This document shows, piece by piece, positions 1 through 8,200 of a DNA stretch of 28,603 nucleotides. A program made the position numbers and the translations under genes. This DNA is from an uncultured Clostridia bacterium. GTDB taxonomy: Bacteria > Bacillota > Clostridia > Oscillospirales > Oscillospiraceae. The stretch lies in assembly GCA_947169005.1 (NCBI GenBank), contig CAMVOG010000003.1, forward strand, positions 1 to 28,603, given 5' to 3'. The notes beneath the pieces were generated by a model that was not told the DNA's origin, searched no databases, and worked only from the letters and a program-made list of their open reading frames with translations. Each line of letters starts with the position of its first letter. Position 1 is the stretch's first letter.

Positions 1-1530
1 CTCCACGGCGGAGTGGACGTTATCATTCCCGATGCCGGGGATGGGCGGCTTCACGGGCTCAGAGCCGATGGCGCAGAGTACCGCGTCCGCCCCGAAGGCG
101 GCGGCCTCCTCACGGCTGAGGCGTGTATTCAGCCGCACCTCCACGCCCAGGGCGGCGAGACGGCGCTTCTGCTGCTCGATATAGGCGTGGAGCCGCTCCT
201 TGAAGGGCACCTCCCGCTCGCAGAGGATGGTGCCGCCCAGCTCCCCCGTCGCCTCGCAGAGGGTGACGGCGTGGCCGTTTTCGGCGGCGGTGACGGCGGC
301 CTGCATCCCGGCGATGCCGCCCCCGATCACCAGCACCCGCAGCTTCCGCGGCGCGGGGAGGGCATAGGTGTTCTCCCGGCTGCGCTGGGCCTCCGGATTG
401 AGGGAGCAGAGCATGTCCCCATGGGCCACGGTCTGGGAAAAGCAGGTGAGGCAGCGCATACAGTAGCGAATGTCCTCCACTCGCCCGGCCCGGACCTTGT
501 TGGGCAGGTCGGGGTCGCAGTTGAGCTGGCGGGCCATATAGATGATGTCCGCCTTGCCGGAGGCCAGCACCTCCTCCATCACATAAGGGTCGCTGAAGCC
601 GCCCGCGATACCCACCAGGGACTTTTTCACATGCTTCTTGATGGCGGCGGAAATATCCGCGTGGTGGCCCTGCTCATAGAACATGCTCAGATGGGTGCGG
701 GAGAAGGACTCGGGATGCATGGTGTCCGGGGCGCTGACGGAAACGCTGATGATGTCCGCGTGGCCGTCCAGCTGCTCCGCGATGCGGCAGCCCTCCTCCA
801 CGCCGTAGCCTGTGGGGACGATCTCCGTCCCGCTGATGCGGATATCCACGGGGAAGCCCCGGCCGCAGACCCGGTGGATCTCGTCGATGGCCATGACGGC
901 GAAGCGGCAGCGGTTTTCGGCGCTGTCCCCGCCCCACTTGTCCGTGCGGCGGTTCTCCACGGGGCTGAACCAGTGCTGGAAGGCCCGTGAGTGGGCCGCG
1001 TGGATAGAGACCATGGGGAAGCCCGCCTGCTTGGCGGCCAGGGCCGCAACCCCGAAGTCGTGAATGACCTCCAGGATGCGCTCCTCCGTCATGGCCTTCA
1101 CCGTGAGGCCCTCGGGCGTCACGCCGTCGCAGGGGCCCTCCAGGGGCCGCCCGGACATCATAAAGGCGAAGAGGGAGGGCTTGCTGGGGCCGGAGCCGGT
1201 AAAGCACAGCTCCATGGTGGGCACGGCCCCGTGGCGCTTCACCACGTCGGCCATGCGGTGGTAGTTATAATTCTGGCGGTTGACGATATCCCGGGGCCAC
1301 TTTTCCTCGTTGAACTCGGTGTGGTCCACGATGACCTCTCCCTCCGCCACGGTGGCCGCGCCGCCGATGGCGATGCGTTCAAAGGACATGAGGCCGTCCA
1401 CGCTGGGCTGGCCGGGGGCGATATCGTCTGTGTGGCCCGTGGGAGCGCAGAACATACGGTTGCGGTAGACCACGTCCCCGATGCGCAGGGGGGCCAGCAG
1501 GTGGGGAAAGGTCTTGAAGGCGTCAGTCAT
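1..1530 (-). CDS. Old Yellow Enzyme-family NADH:flavin oxidoreductase (2,4-dienoyl-CoA/enoate reductase type), 3' end outside window
   Basis: Probable FMN/FAD/4Fe-4S flavoenzyme reducing an activated C=C bond with NAD(P)H. The frame stays open from the ATG at 1530 to base 1 (510 codons); family members are about 640-670 aa, so the C-terminus is missing. The N-terminal TIM barrel (about residues 8-350) contains HAAHS (177-181) and NRRTDKWGGDSAENR, matching the family's FMN/substrate region. Four cysteines C357, C360, C363 and C375 (CX2CX2CX11C) fit the iron-sulfur site. GGGIAG (403-408) opens the FAD Rossmann domain, and AIGSEPVKPPIPG lies near the window edge. The usual Tyr of the HGY motif is replaced (HSR, R182). 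The gene overlaps the upstream thioesterase by 8 nt (ATGACTGA), so translation is probably coupled. Substrate unknown; an enoyl-CoA or enoate is inferred from the thioesterase neighbour. A bile-acid or aromatic-acid reductase cannot be excluded. Confidence 0.88.
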   Translation of the reverse strand, partial: MTDAFKTFPHLLAPLRIGDVVYRNRMFCAPTGHTDDIAPGQPSVDGLMSFERIAIGGAATVAEGEVIVDHTEFNEEKWPRDIVNRQNYNYHRMADVVKRHGAVPTMELCFTGSGPSKPSLFAFMMSGRPLEGPCDGVTPEGLTVKAMTEERILEVIHDFGVAALAAKQAGFPMVSIHAAHSRAFQHWFSPVENRRTDKWGGDSAENRCRFAVMAIDEIHRVCGRGFPVDIRISGTEIVPTGYGVEEGCRIAEQLDGHADIISVSVSAPDTMHPESFSRTHLSMFYEQGHHADISAAIKKHVKKSLVGIAGGFSDPYVMEEVLASGKADIIYMARQLNCDPDLPNKVRAGRVEDIRYCMRCLTCFSQTVAHGDMLCSLNPEAQRSRENTYALPAPRKLRVLVIGGGIAGMQAAVTAAENGHAVTLCEATGELGGTILCEREVPFKERLHAYIEQQKRRLAALGVEVRLNTRLSREEAAAFGADAVLCAIGSEPVKPPIPGIGNDNVHSAVE

Positions 1531-1951
1531 GGGGCTCCTCTCCTTTCTGATAGGCGGCCGCGATCTTCGCATAGACCGCCGGATAATGCTCCTCCATGTT
1601 CAGGCTCCTGCCGTCGGGCCCCGTCCAGATATGGAAGGTCTCGGCCTCGGCGCAGAGCTTGTCCTCAAAATACAGGGCATAACGGAGCTGCAGCTTTTTG
1701 GGCGCGAAAAAGCTCTCCCGGGTCTCGATGCGCACCCGGCCCGGATAGCGCACCGGGGCGCGGTACTGCACATGCAGGTCCACCAGGGGCGGATTGATCC
1801 CCAGGGCGGCCATATCCCGGAAGGAGAAGCCCATCGCCTTGAAAAAGTCCATCCGCGCCGCCTCAAACCAGACGGCGTAGACGGAATGGTGCGCCGCCCC
1901 CATCATGTCGCAGTCGGGATAGCGCACGTCGATCTCCGTTGTCGTTACCAT
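1523..1951 (-). CDS. Hotdog-fold acyl-CoA thioesterase (4-hydroxybenzoyl-CoA thioesterase/YbgC-like)
   Basis: 142-aa single-domain protein expected to hydrolyse an acyl-CoA in the cytosol. The N-terminal segment VRYPDCDMMGAAHHSVYAVW matches the YbgC/FcbC signature, in which an Asp just before MG (here D15 or near it) is catalytic, followed by FEAAR. Length is normal for the family. I chose the ATG at 1951 rather than an upstream GTG at 1957 because AAAGGGGG lies 8 nt before the ATG and only 2 nt before the GTG. It is first in a two-gene operon with the flavoenzyme, whose start codon lies inside its last codons. Together they suggest reduction and release of an unsaturated acyl-CoA, an inference only. 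Confidence 0.85.
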   Translation of the reverse strand: MVTTTEIDVRYPDCDMMGAAHHSVYAVWFEAARMDFFKAMGFSFRDMAALGINPPLVDLHVQYRAPVRYPGRVRIETRESFFAPKKLQLRYALYFEDKLCAEAETFHIWTGPDGRSLNMEEHYPAVYAKIAAAYQKGEEPHD

Positions 1952-1975
1952 GGGCACAGCCCCCTTTCTGTCCCC

Positions 1976-2004
1976 ATGATAGCAAACCCGGCCCCATAAT
2001 GCAA
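1976..2004 (-). promoter_or_regulatory. Sigma-A-type promoter of the thioesterase-flavoenzyme pair
   Basis: On the minus strand TTGCAT (1999-2004) is followed by exactly 17 nt and TATCAT (1976-1981). Transcription would start near 1969 and leave a leader of about 18 nt that carries the ribosome site. It matches the housekeeping consensus at 4 of 6 and 5 of 6 positions. This is prediction from sequence only. Confidence 0.6.
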
Positions 2005-2010
2005 GGGCAA

Positions 2011-2027
2011 AGCCGCTTTTGGCGGCT
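2011..2027 (-). terminator. Short hairpin downstream of spoIIP, possible weak terminator
   Basis: AGCCGC (2011-2016) pairs with GCGGCT (2022-2027) around a 5-nt loop. On the minus strand the stem is followed only by TTTGCC, so there is no proper U-tract. It sits between the end of spoIIP and the thioesterase promoter, where a terminator would be expected, but strength is doubtful. Confidence 0.3.
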
Positions 2028-2030
2028 CTT

Positions 2031-2086
2031 GCTCATTGCTCATTGTCCATTGTCCATTGTCCATTATCCATTGTCCATTGTCAATT
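2031..2086 (-). repeat. Heptanucleotide tandem array (GTCCATT type), 8 units
   Basis: Eight consecutive 7-bp units on the plus strand: GCTCATT twice, GTCCATT three times, ATCCATT, GTCCATT and GTCAATT. The last unit contains the TGA stop codon of spoIIP (2081-2083), so in the direction of transcription the array begins at the stop codon. Read on the minus strand each unit carries an ATG (ATGGACA), and the 7-nt period spreads these over all three frames. No ribosome site accompanies them. Confidence 0.85.
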
Positions 2087-3214
2087 ATTCAACACCGCCG
2101 CCAGGCATTGGCCCAGGAGGCGGGCGGCGTTCTCCGCCTCGCCCAGGGTGTTGCCGTCGGTGCCCACCTCCACCAAAAGATAGGCGGGGGCGGCGTGCTC
2201 ATTATAGCGCTCCGGGGCCACGTAGAGGGGCCGGGCCAGGCCGGGATAGGCCCCCTGGAGGGCGGCCTGGAGCCGCAGGGCGAAGCCCAGATTCTCCCGC
2301 CAGCCGGGAAAGGCCAGGCCGTTCTCCCCCGTGGCGGCAATGAGCATGAGTTGGGAGCAAACGACGCCGCCGGGGGCCACGTACTCCGTGCGGTAGGCCG
2401 CGCCGCTGGCGGTGGCGGCCGCGTCCCGGTGGATATCCAGCACCACCTGGATGGAGGGATGCTCCGCCAGGGCCCGCTCCACGGCGGCCAGAGAGCGGCC
2501 GTAGGAGCCCGTATAGCTGGGGTAATCGTAGAGCTCCGTATCGTGCAGGACCTCAAGACCCGCCGCCTCCAGGCTCTCCGCCAGCACCTTTCCCACCTGC
2601 ATGACGCTCTTCGTCTTGTCCTCGGTGCGGGAGGGGTCGCTCTCCTCGTAGGCCCCGCCCGCCTGGGAATAGGCCTCGCTGCCGTGGGTATGGAGGATCA
2701 GCACCTGGGGGCCCTCCCCCAGGGTGAAGGGCAGGGGTTGACTGAGCAGGGCCGCCGGGTCCAGGACGTAGGAGGTGCCGTTCTTGATCTCCAGCCGCTC
2801 CGCGGGGGCGGGGGACGGGAGCGGGGCCGCTGGCTTCGCTGCCTCCACCGCCGTTTCATCGCCCTCTTTCACCGTCTCTTCCACCGCCTCCCCCTCGGCC
2901 TCTTCCGCGGCCTCCGGCGCCTTATCCGCCGTCACGGGCCGCTCCAGTGCAAGCCGCTCCGGGCGGGGAGCAAGGGCCTTGGGTGGCTCCGCCTCGGGAG
3001 CCGCCTCCGGCTCCGGCTCTTCCGTGGGCTCCGCCGCCGGGATCGGCTCCGGCTCCGCCCGTTCCAGGCCCAGCACCGCCTCGGTGAAGGCCCGGTCCTC
3101 TCCCACCTCGCGCAGCAGGGCCAGGGCCCGCTCTCCCACCCCGGCGCTGAGGCTCAGCCGCAGCAGTCCGCAGACGGCGGCGGCGCAAAGGAATCGCTTG
3201 AATACCCGTTCCAT
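2081..3214 (-). CDS. spoIIP: Stage II sporulation protein P (peptidoglycan hydrolase/amidase of engulfment)
   Basis: 377 aa. SpoIIP is the membrane-anchored amidase/endopeptidase that works with SpoIID and SpoIIM to remove septal peptidoglycan during engulfment of the forespore. A hydrophobic N-terminal segment (about residues 7-25) gives a single anchor or signal. Residues 51-140 form a Pro/Glu/Ala-rich acidic linker. The catalytic C-terminal half has VLILHTHGSEAY (H175, H177) and VVLDIHRDA (H262), matching the family's zinc-binding regions. GGAGAGGAAAG precedes the ATG. The gene is divergent from the plus-strand membrane protein (121-bp gap). I saw no convincing sigma-E or sigma-F promoter in that gap. 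Its C-terminal codons run straight into the heptad array. This gene is the main evidence that the organism is a spore former. Confidence 0.93.
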   Translation of the reverse strand: MERVFKRFLCAAAVCGLLRLSLSAGVGERALALLREVGEDRAFTEAVLGLERAEPEPIPAAEPTEEPEPEAAPEAEPPKALAPRPERLALERPVTADKAPEAAEEAEGEAVEETVKEGDETAVEAAKPAAPLPSPAPAERLEIKNGTSYVLDPAALLSQPLPFTLGEGPQVLILHTHGSEAYSQAGGAYEESDPSRTEDKTKSVMQVGKVLAESLEAAGLEVLHDTELYDYPSYTGSYGRSLAAVERALAEHPSIQVVLDIHRDAAATASGAAYRTEYVAPGGVVCSQLMLIAATGENGLAFPGWRENLGFALRLQAALQGAYPGLARPLYVAPERYNEHAAPAYLLVEVGTDGNTLGEAENAARLLGQCLAAVLNN

Positions 3215-3276
3215 CTTTCCTCTCCTATCCAGGTGCTTTCCGCTTTCGATAGTGAAAGGATATGCGTCTCAGCCGC

Positions 3277-3305
3277 TTGTAAGAACGGGAAAATTGTGCT
3301 ATACT
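3277..3305 (+). promoter_or_regulatory. Sigma-A-type promoter of the two-TM protein gene
   Basis: TTGTAA (3277-3282), a 17-nt spacer, then TATACT (3300-3305). The ATG of the next gene lies 31 nt after the -10 box, with AAAGGAG at 3321-3327 in between. Good match to the vegetative consensus; no operator-like repeat was seen around it. Confidence 0.65.
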
Positions 3306-3335
3306 GCTCTCATGCTCTAAAAAGGAGTGGTTTTT

Positions 3336-4397
3336 ATGCTGAAAAAAGCAAAATGGAATTACCGCAGGCTGGTCCTGCCCTTGATTCTGGGCCTGCTGCT
3401 CTGCTGCGCGGCCCTGCTGTTGCTGACGGGCTTCGGCATCCGCTACGGCTTCGTCACCTCCCTGCCGGTGGAGTCCATCCCCGCCGACCAGCTCAAGGGG
3501 GCCTGCGCCCAGGTGGGCGTCACCTCCCTGGAGGGGACCTTCGCCCGCATCGGCAGCGTCTACAGCTCCGACGATGAGGAGGAAGAAGCCCCCGTGGGCG
3601 GCACCCAGTTCTGCATGGTGAAGCTGAACGACGGCCACTACATCGCCGTGCGGGTCTCCGGGGAGCACACGGCGGACGTCGCCACCTTCAGCCAGGCGGT
3701 GGCGGACATGGGCATCGACCAGGCCCGCACGCTGAGCTTCCCCCTCATCCGGGGCACGGTGAACGAGCTGCCAGACAACCTCTACGCCCTCTTCTGCAAC
3801 TGGGCGGACCAATACCTGGAGGATTCGGACGGCAGTGAGGCCTTCTACGAAGCCAATCTCCACAAGCTCATCCTGGACGGGGACTATTACGGGGCCTTCC
3901 CCCAGGGCACCGTGATCTTCCTCACGATCCTGGCGGGGCTGCTGCTGGCGCTGGCCGTCGCACTGCTTGTCTTCGCCCTGCTGGGGAACTTTGACCGCTC
4001 GGTCCGCGCCGGGGTCAAGGCCGTGGGCCGGGAGGCCCTGGAAAAGGAATTTGCCGAGGCGGAGAGCTACGCCGGTAGGCTGGTGCTGGGCCCGGAGCAC
4101 ACCCTCCTGCTCCACCGCTTCTCCTCCGAGCTTTTCAACACAAAGGACGTGCTCTGGGCCTACGCCCGCAGCCGCCGCCTGGAGGGCGGCAAGCTGAGCT
4201 GGTTCTTCGTGATGAAGACCGGCGACAAGCGGGAATACAGCGTCTGCCTGGGGGACGCGAAGCTGGTACAGGCGGCGGAGGAGCGGCTGAAGAGCCTGGT
4301 CTCCCCCCTCTGCACGGGCTTCGACAAGGAGAAGCAGGCCCTCTATGACAAGGACGTGAACACCTTCCGCGCCCGGGTGAAGAACGGGAGCATCTGA
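3336..4397 (+). CDS. Two-TM membrane protein of unknown function
   Basis: 353 aa, not recognised with certainty. The ATG at 3336 is chosen over an in-frame GTG at 3327 because AAAGGAG (3321-3327) overlaps that GTG and sits 8 nt before the ATG. Residues about 9-32 form a first strongly hydrophobic segment and about 190-217 a second. The region between them (about 155 residues) is probably outside and includes an acidic run (SDDEEEEAP). The C-terminal 135 residues are probably cytosolic and contain DVLWAYARSRRLEGG and WFFVMKTGDKREYSVCLGD, which read like strands of a small beta domain ending in a charged helical tail. It is monocistronic, with its own promoter and terminator. Being next to spoIIP hints at an envelope role but does not show one. 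Confidence 0.8.
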   Translation: MLKKAKWNYRRLVLPLILGLLLCCAALLLLTGFGIRYGFVTSLPVESIPADQLKGACAQVGVTSLEGTFARIGSVYSSDDEEEEAPVGGTQFCMVKLNDGHYIAVRVSGEHTADVATFSQAVADMGIDQARTLSFPLIRGTVNELPDNLYALFCNWADQYLEDSDGSEAFYEANLHKLILDGDYYGAFPQGTVIFLTILAGLLLALAVALLVFALLGNFDRSVRAGVKAVGREALEKEFAEAESYAGRLVLGPEHTLLLHRFSSELFNTKDVLWAYARSRRLEGGKLSWFFVMKTGDKREYSVCLGDAKLVQAAEERLKSLVSPLCTGFDKEKQALYDKDVNTFRARVKNGSI

Positions 4398-4404
4398 GCA
4401 TACA

Positions 4405-4457
4405 AAGCAAAATCGCCGCCCCGGTCCCAAAAGGGATCGGGGCGGCGATTTTTGCTT
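4405..4457. terminator. Strong bidirectional rho-independent terminator
   Basis: A 24/25-nt arm pair (4405-4428 and 4433-4457) closes on the loop AAAA (4429-4432), with one bulged A and one mismatch. The GC core is CGCCGCCCCG. The plus strand has GATTTTTGCTTTTT after the core, and the minus strand likewise has a T-run. It lies in the 68-bp gap between two convergent genes and can end both. Confidence 0.93.
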
Positions 4458-4465
4458 TTTCTCGT

Positions 4466-5119
4466 TCAGTCCAGGATCACGATGCTTTCGATCACGGGCT
4501 GCTCCTCCGGGAGGATGGTGCCGTTATCGTCCACGGGCTTTGCGTCCTTAGCGATCTGCTCAGCGATCTCCATGCCCTCGGTCACGTGGCCGAAGCCGGC
4601 GTAGTTCCCGTCCAGGAAGGTGGAGTCCGCCACCACGATGAAAAACTGGGAGCTGGCGCTGTCCGGCGGCGTGGCGCGGGCCATGGAAATGACCCCCTTC
4701 ACGTGGGAGATGTCGTTCTCCACGCCGTTGGAGGAAAACTCGCCCTTGATCTTTTCCTCGGAGCCGCCGGTGCCGTTGCCCAGGGGGTCGCCCCCCTGGA
4801 TCATGAAGCCGTCCATGATCCGGTGGAAGGTGAGCCCGTCATAGAAGCCCTCCTCCGCCAGCTTCATGAAGTTGGCGACGGTGATGGGGGCGGTGTCCCC
4901 ATCCAGCTCCAGGGTGATGACGCCGTAATCCTTCACGGTGATCTGGGCGTGGTGGACGCCGATGCCCTCGGCGGGAGCTGCCTCCGGCTCAGCGGGGGCG
5001 GTCTCCCCCGTCTGCCCCACGGGGGCGGAGGTGGCCGTGCCCTCGACGGGGGTGGTCTTGTTGCAGGCGCAGAGCAGGAGCAGCGCCGCCATCAGCAAAA
5101 GCAAAATGCACTTTTTCAT
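4466..5119 (-). CDS. Cyclophilin-type peptidyl-prolyl cis-trans isomerase lipoprotein
   Basis: 217 aa. Expected to catalyse proline isomerisation in proteins folding outside the membrane. Residues 1-18 are a lipoprotein signal with lipobox LCAC and Cys19 as the lipidated residue (Cys at -2 is unusual). A flexible Ala/Pro/Glu/Thr stretch (20-52) tethers the cyclophilin domain (about 57-217). Family motifs are FHRIMDGFMIQGGDP (catalytic Arg100, Gln108), SMARA and SSQFFIV. AAAGG lies 8 nt before the ATG. It is co-oriented with and 83 nt downstream of the giant protease gene. It may help fold that exported protein, an inference from position only; a UUCG hairpin lies between them. Confidence 0.93.
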   Translation of the reverse strand: MKKCILLLLMAALLLLCACNKTTPVEGTATSAPVGQTGETAPAEPEAAPAEGIGVHHAQITVKDYGVITLELDGDTAPITVANFMKLAEEGFYDGLTFHRIMDGFMIQGGDPLGNGTGGSEEKIKGEFSSNGVENDISHVKGVISMARATPPDSASSQFFIVVADSTFLDGNYAGFGHVTEGMEIAEQIAKDAKPVDDNGTILPEEQPVIESIVILD

Positions 5120-5137
5120 GATATCTGCCTTTCACGC

Positions 5138-5165
5138 AAGGGGGAGCGCCGAAGCGCTCCCCCTT
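5138..5165 (-). terminator. Very stable UUCG-capped hairpin between the protease and PPIase genes
   Basis: Arms 5138-5149 and 5154-5165 pair perfectly over 12 bp (AAGGGGGAGCGC) around a 4-nt loop that reads TTCG on the minus strand. After the stem the minus strand has only TT before GCG, so the U-tract is poor in the gene direction; on the plus strand it is CTTTTTGGG. It may be a terminator, a partial attenuator, or an mRNA 3'-end stabiliser. Confidence 0.6.
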
Positions 5166-5202
5166 TTTGGGTTTATGGTTTGCCGTCCGGCTCGCCTTTG
5201 GC

Positions 5203-8200
5203 TTACTCAGCCTTCAGCGTGTCGTCCAGGCGGTTGAGGACCACGGCGGCCTCAGCGCGGTTGGTGGTGCCATAGGGGTTCAGCTTATTCTCGTCGTTGC
5301 CCTTGAAGATCTCGTTCATCACGCACCAGCACATGGGCTCGTAAGCGTAATCCAGGACCTGGTCGGCGTCCGCGAAGTCAAGCTGGAAGGCCCACAGGCC
5401 CTTGAAGCCCTTATCCTTGGTCTGAGCGTAACGGTAGAGGATCGCGGCGAGCTCCTGGCGGGACACGTTCTTTTCAGGCTTGTACTCGGTCTCGGAATAG
5501 CCGAGCACGATGCCCTCGGAAGCGGCCCAGCGAACGGCCTCGGTGTACCAGGTATCCGCGGCGACATCCTCAAAGGTCATGGCGTAGTTCACGACGGGCT
5601 GACCCTCGATGCGCCACAGGATCACAACGGCCTCGGCGCGGCTCACGTCCTTGAGAGGCTCATAGGTGGTCTCGCTGGTGCCCTCGATCAGGCCCTTCTC
5701 GTAAGCGTCCTTGATCTCCTCATAGAACCAGTCGTCCTCCTTCACGTCGATGAAGGGCAGGCCCTTTTCGGGCTCGGTGGGCGTGGGCTCAGTGGGAGTG
5801 GGATCGGTGGGAATGATGACCACGGGAACAGGCAGCTTATCCAGCACGACCTCCTTGGTCTCCGTATAGGTCTTGCCGCCCAGCTCCACCGTGGCGGTGT
5901 AGGTGATCTTGCCCTCTTCGGAGTAGGTGGGATCGACGGTCTCGCTGGTGGACTCGGACACGGCGGTTTCCACATGGGTCTCGTCATTGGCGCAGACGAT
6001 GGTAGCCGTCAGCGTGCTGTTGTCCTCGCTCCAGGTGAAGGTGGGCTCGCCCCAGGCGTGGCCGGTGGCCTCGATGGCGCGGGTCTCCACATGAGACGCG
6101 TCGTTGGCGCAGGTGCGTGTCTCGACGCCCTCAGCCTCGCAGGCAGCGGGCGTGGTAACGGTCCACTCGCCCCAGGCATGGCCGGTGGCGGCGATCTCGA
6201 CGGTCTTCGTCTGCGCCTCGAACAGCTCGTTCTCGAAGGTGGCGGTGTAGACGGTCTGGCCGGCGTTCTCGCAATCAGCGGCGGTGGTCACGGCCTCGGT
6301 CTCCACGGTCTCGGTGAAGAAGTGGTTTCTGTCGCGAGAGCAGGTAGCCTCGGCGGTGACGGTGGCATTGTCCGCGGACCAGGTGTAGGTGACCTGATAA
6401 TCATGACCAAGAGCAGGCACGTCGATAAAGTGAGGCGCGGGATTCTCCGGATCAAAGTCAAAGGTAGCAAGCGCCATATCCATGCCGGCCTTCTCGCAGG
6501 CCGGATCGATCGCGCGGACGATCTCGATGTCGGTGGTTTCCACGGTCATCGTATGCGTGGGATCGTTGGCGCAGGTCATGAGGCAGGTGGCTGCGGTGTA
6601 GTCCTCGTTGAAGCTGGCCTTGATGGCGCCCGTCTCCGTGCGCTCAGGCTGCCAATCGTGGCCCAGGGCCTCGATGGTCTTGGCCTCGCGGCTGATCTCC
6701 GCGCCGCAGACGGCGCAGTAGACGACCTCGTCATAGCTGCCGGCGGTCTCGCAGGTGGCGGCGACCTCGTTCTCCTTCACGGCCTCAGCGGCGGTGTGGC
6801 CGGTGGCCGTGATCGGGCGGGTCTCATTGTGGTTCATGTCATGCTTGCAGAAGCGCATCTCGGTGCCGTCCTCGGTGCAGGTAGCGACCTTCATGACGAC
6901 CCAATCCATCCAGTCGTGCCCAAGGGCCTCGACGGTGACGGTCTCACGGCTGATCTCAGCGTTGCAGACGGTGCAGTAGACGACCTCGTCGTAGCTGCCG
7001 GCGGCCTCGCAGGTGGCGGCGACCTCGTTCTCGATCACAGCCTCGCCGGGCGTATGGCCGGTGGCGGGCTCGTCGGTAACGGTTTCGCGGCTGATCTCAG
7101 CATTGCAGACGGTGCAGTACACGACCTCGTCGTGCCAGCCGGCCTCGGTGCAGGTGGCCGGGGTCTCGTTCTCGGTAACGGCCTCGCCGGGCGTGTGGAT
7201 GCCGGTGGCGGGATCGGTCACGGTGGTGCGGCTGATCTCAGCGTCGCAGGTGGTGCAGTACACGACCTCGTCGTGCTGGCCGTCCTCAACGCAGGTGGCC
7301 GGGGTCTCGTTCTCGATCACGGTCTCGCCGGCGGTGTGGCCGGTGGCGGCGACGGGCAGCGTAGCGGTATCGGTATAGGTCTCCTCTTCAAACGTCACGG
7401 TAGCGGTGAAGGTCTCCAGGCCCTCAGTCTCGCAGCCGGGCTCGTCGGTGATCTCGCTGGTGATGGACTCGGCCAGCAGGACCAGCTCCTCATCGCAATT
7501 CTCGCAGGCGAAGGTGGCAGCGGCTTGCGTGCGGTCATCGCTCCAACTCCAGGTGGGCTCGCCGAAGCTGTGGCCGTTGGCGGGCAGGAACACGCCGGTG
7601 CCGACGGTGACGGGCACGCCTTCGATCTCGAACGTCGCGTCGTACTCGGCATAGCCGCCCTCGGTGCAGCCGGGCTCGGGATCATAGGTCACGGTGATTT
7701 CATCGGTGCTGCCGGTCATGGTGTGGGTCGGGTCATTGGCGCAGACCAGGGTGACGGTCACGCTGCTGTAATCCTCGGCCCAGACGATGCCGTCCTCGGC
7801 GATACCCCAATCATGCTCCAGCGCGGGGATCTCGACCTCCTTGGTGTCGGTATAGGTCTGGCCCTCCAGCTCGACGCTGGCGGTGTAGACGGTCTTACCG
7901 GCCTCCTCGCAGGTGGCGGGGGTGGTCTCCTCGGTAACGGTGGCGTCCAGAATCAGCTCGTCGCTGAACTTGGCGGTGGCGGCGGTATAGCCTTCCTCGT
8001 CGCTGCCGGTCCAGGTCCACTCGGGCTGGCCGTAGATGTTGAGCACGATTTCAACGGCTTCCTCGCTCACGGCGACGTCGTCGTTGCGCTCCAGGGTATT
8101 GACGGTGACGGTGGTGTTGAAGCCCTCGTCCTCGTCATAGGTGTAGCTGAACTTCACGGTCGCCAGGGTCTCCTCAGCAGCGATCTCGTCGGCGGAGGCG

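Noticed and set aside
2036..3577. A 513-codon plus-strand frame across spoIIP
   Set aside because: It is a shadow of spoIIP and reads through the heptad array and the divergent promoter region.
3225..4430. A 401-codon minus-strand frame opposite the two-TM protein gene
   Set aside because: It is a codon-aligned shadow; the plus strand has the promoter, ribosome site, membrane segments and terminator.
6660..7345. Repeated DNA segments resembling a CRISPR array
   Set aside because: Repeat lengths and spacing are uneven, all lie in one reading frame, and they encode the YCxxCxAEISR modules.
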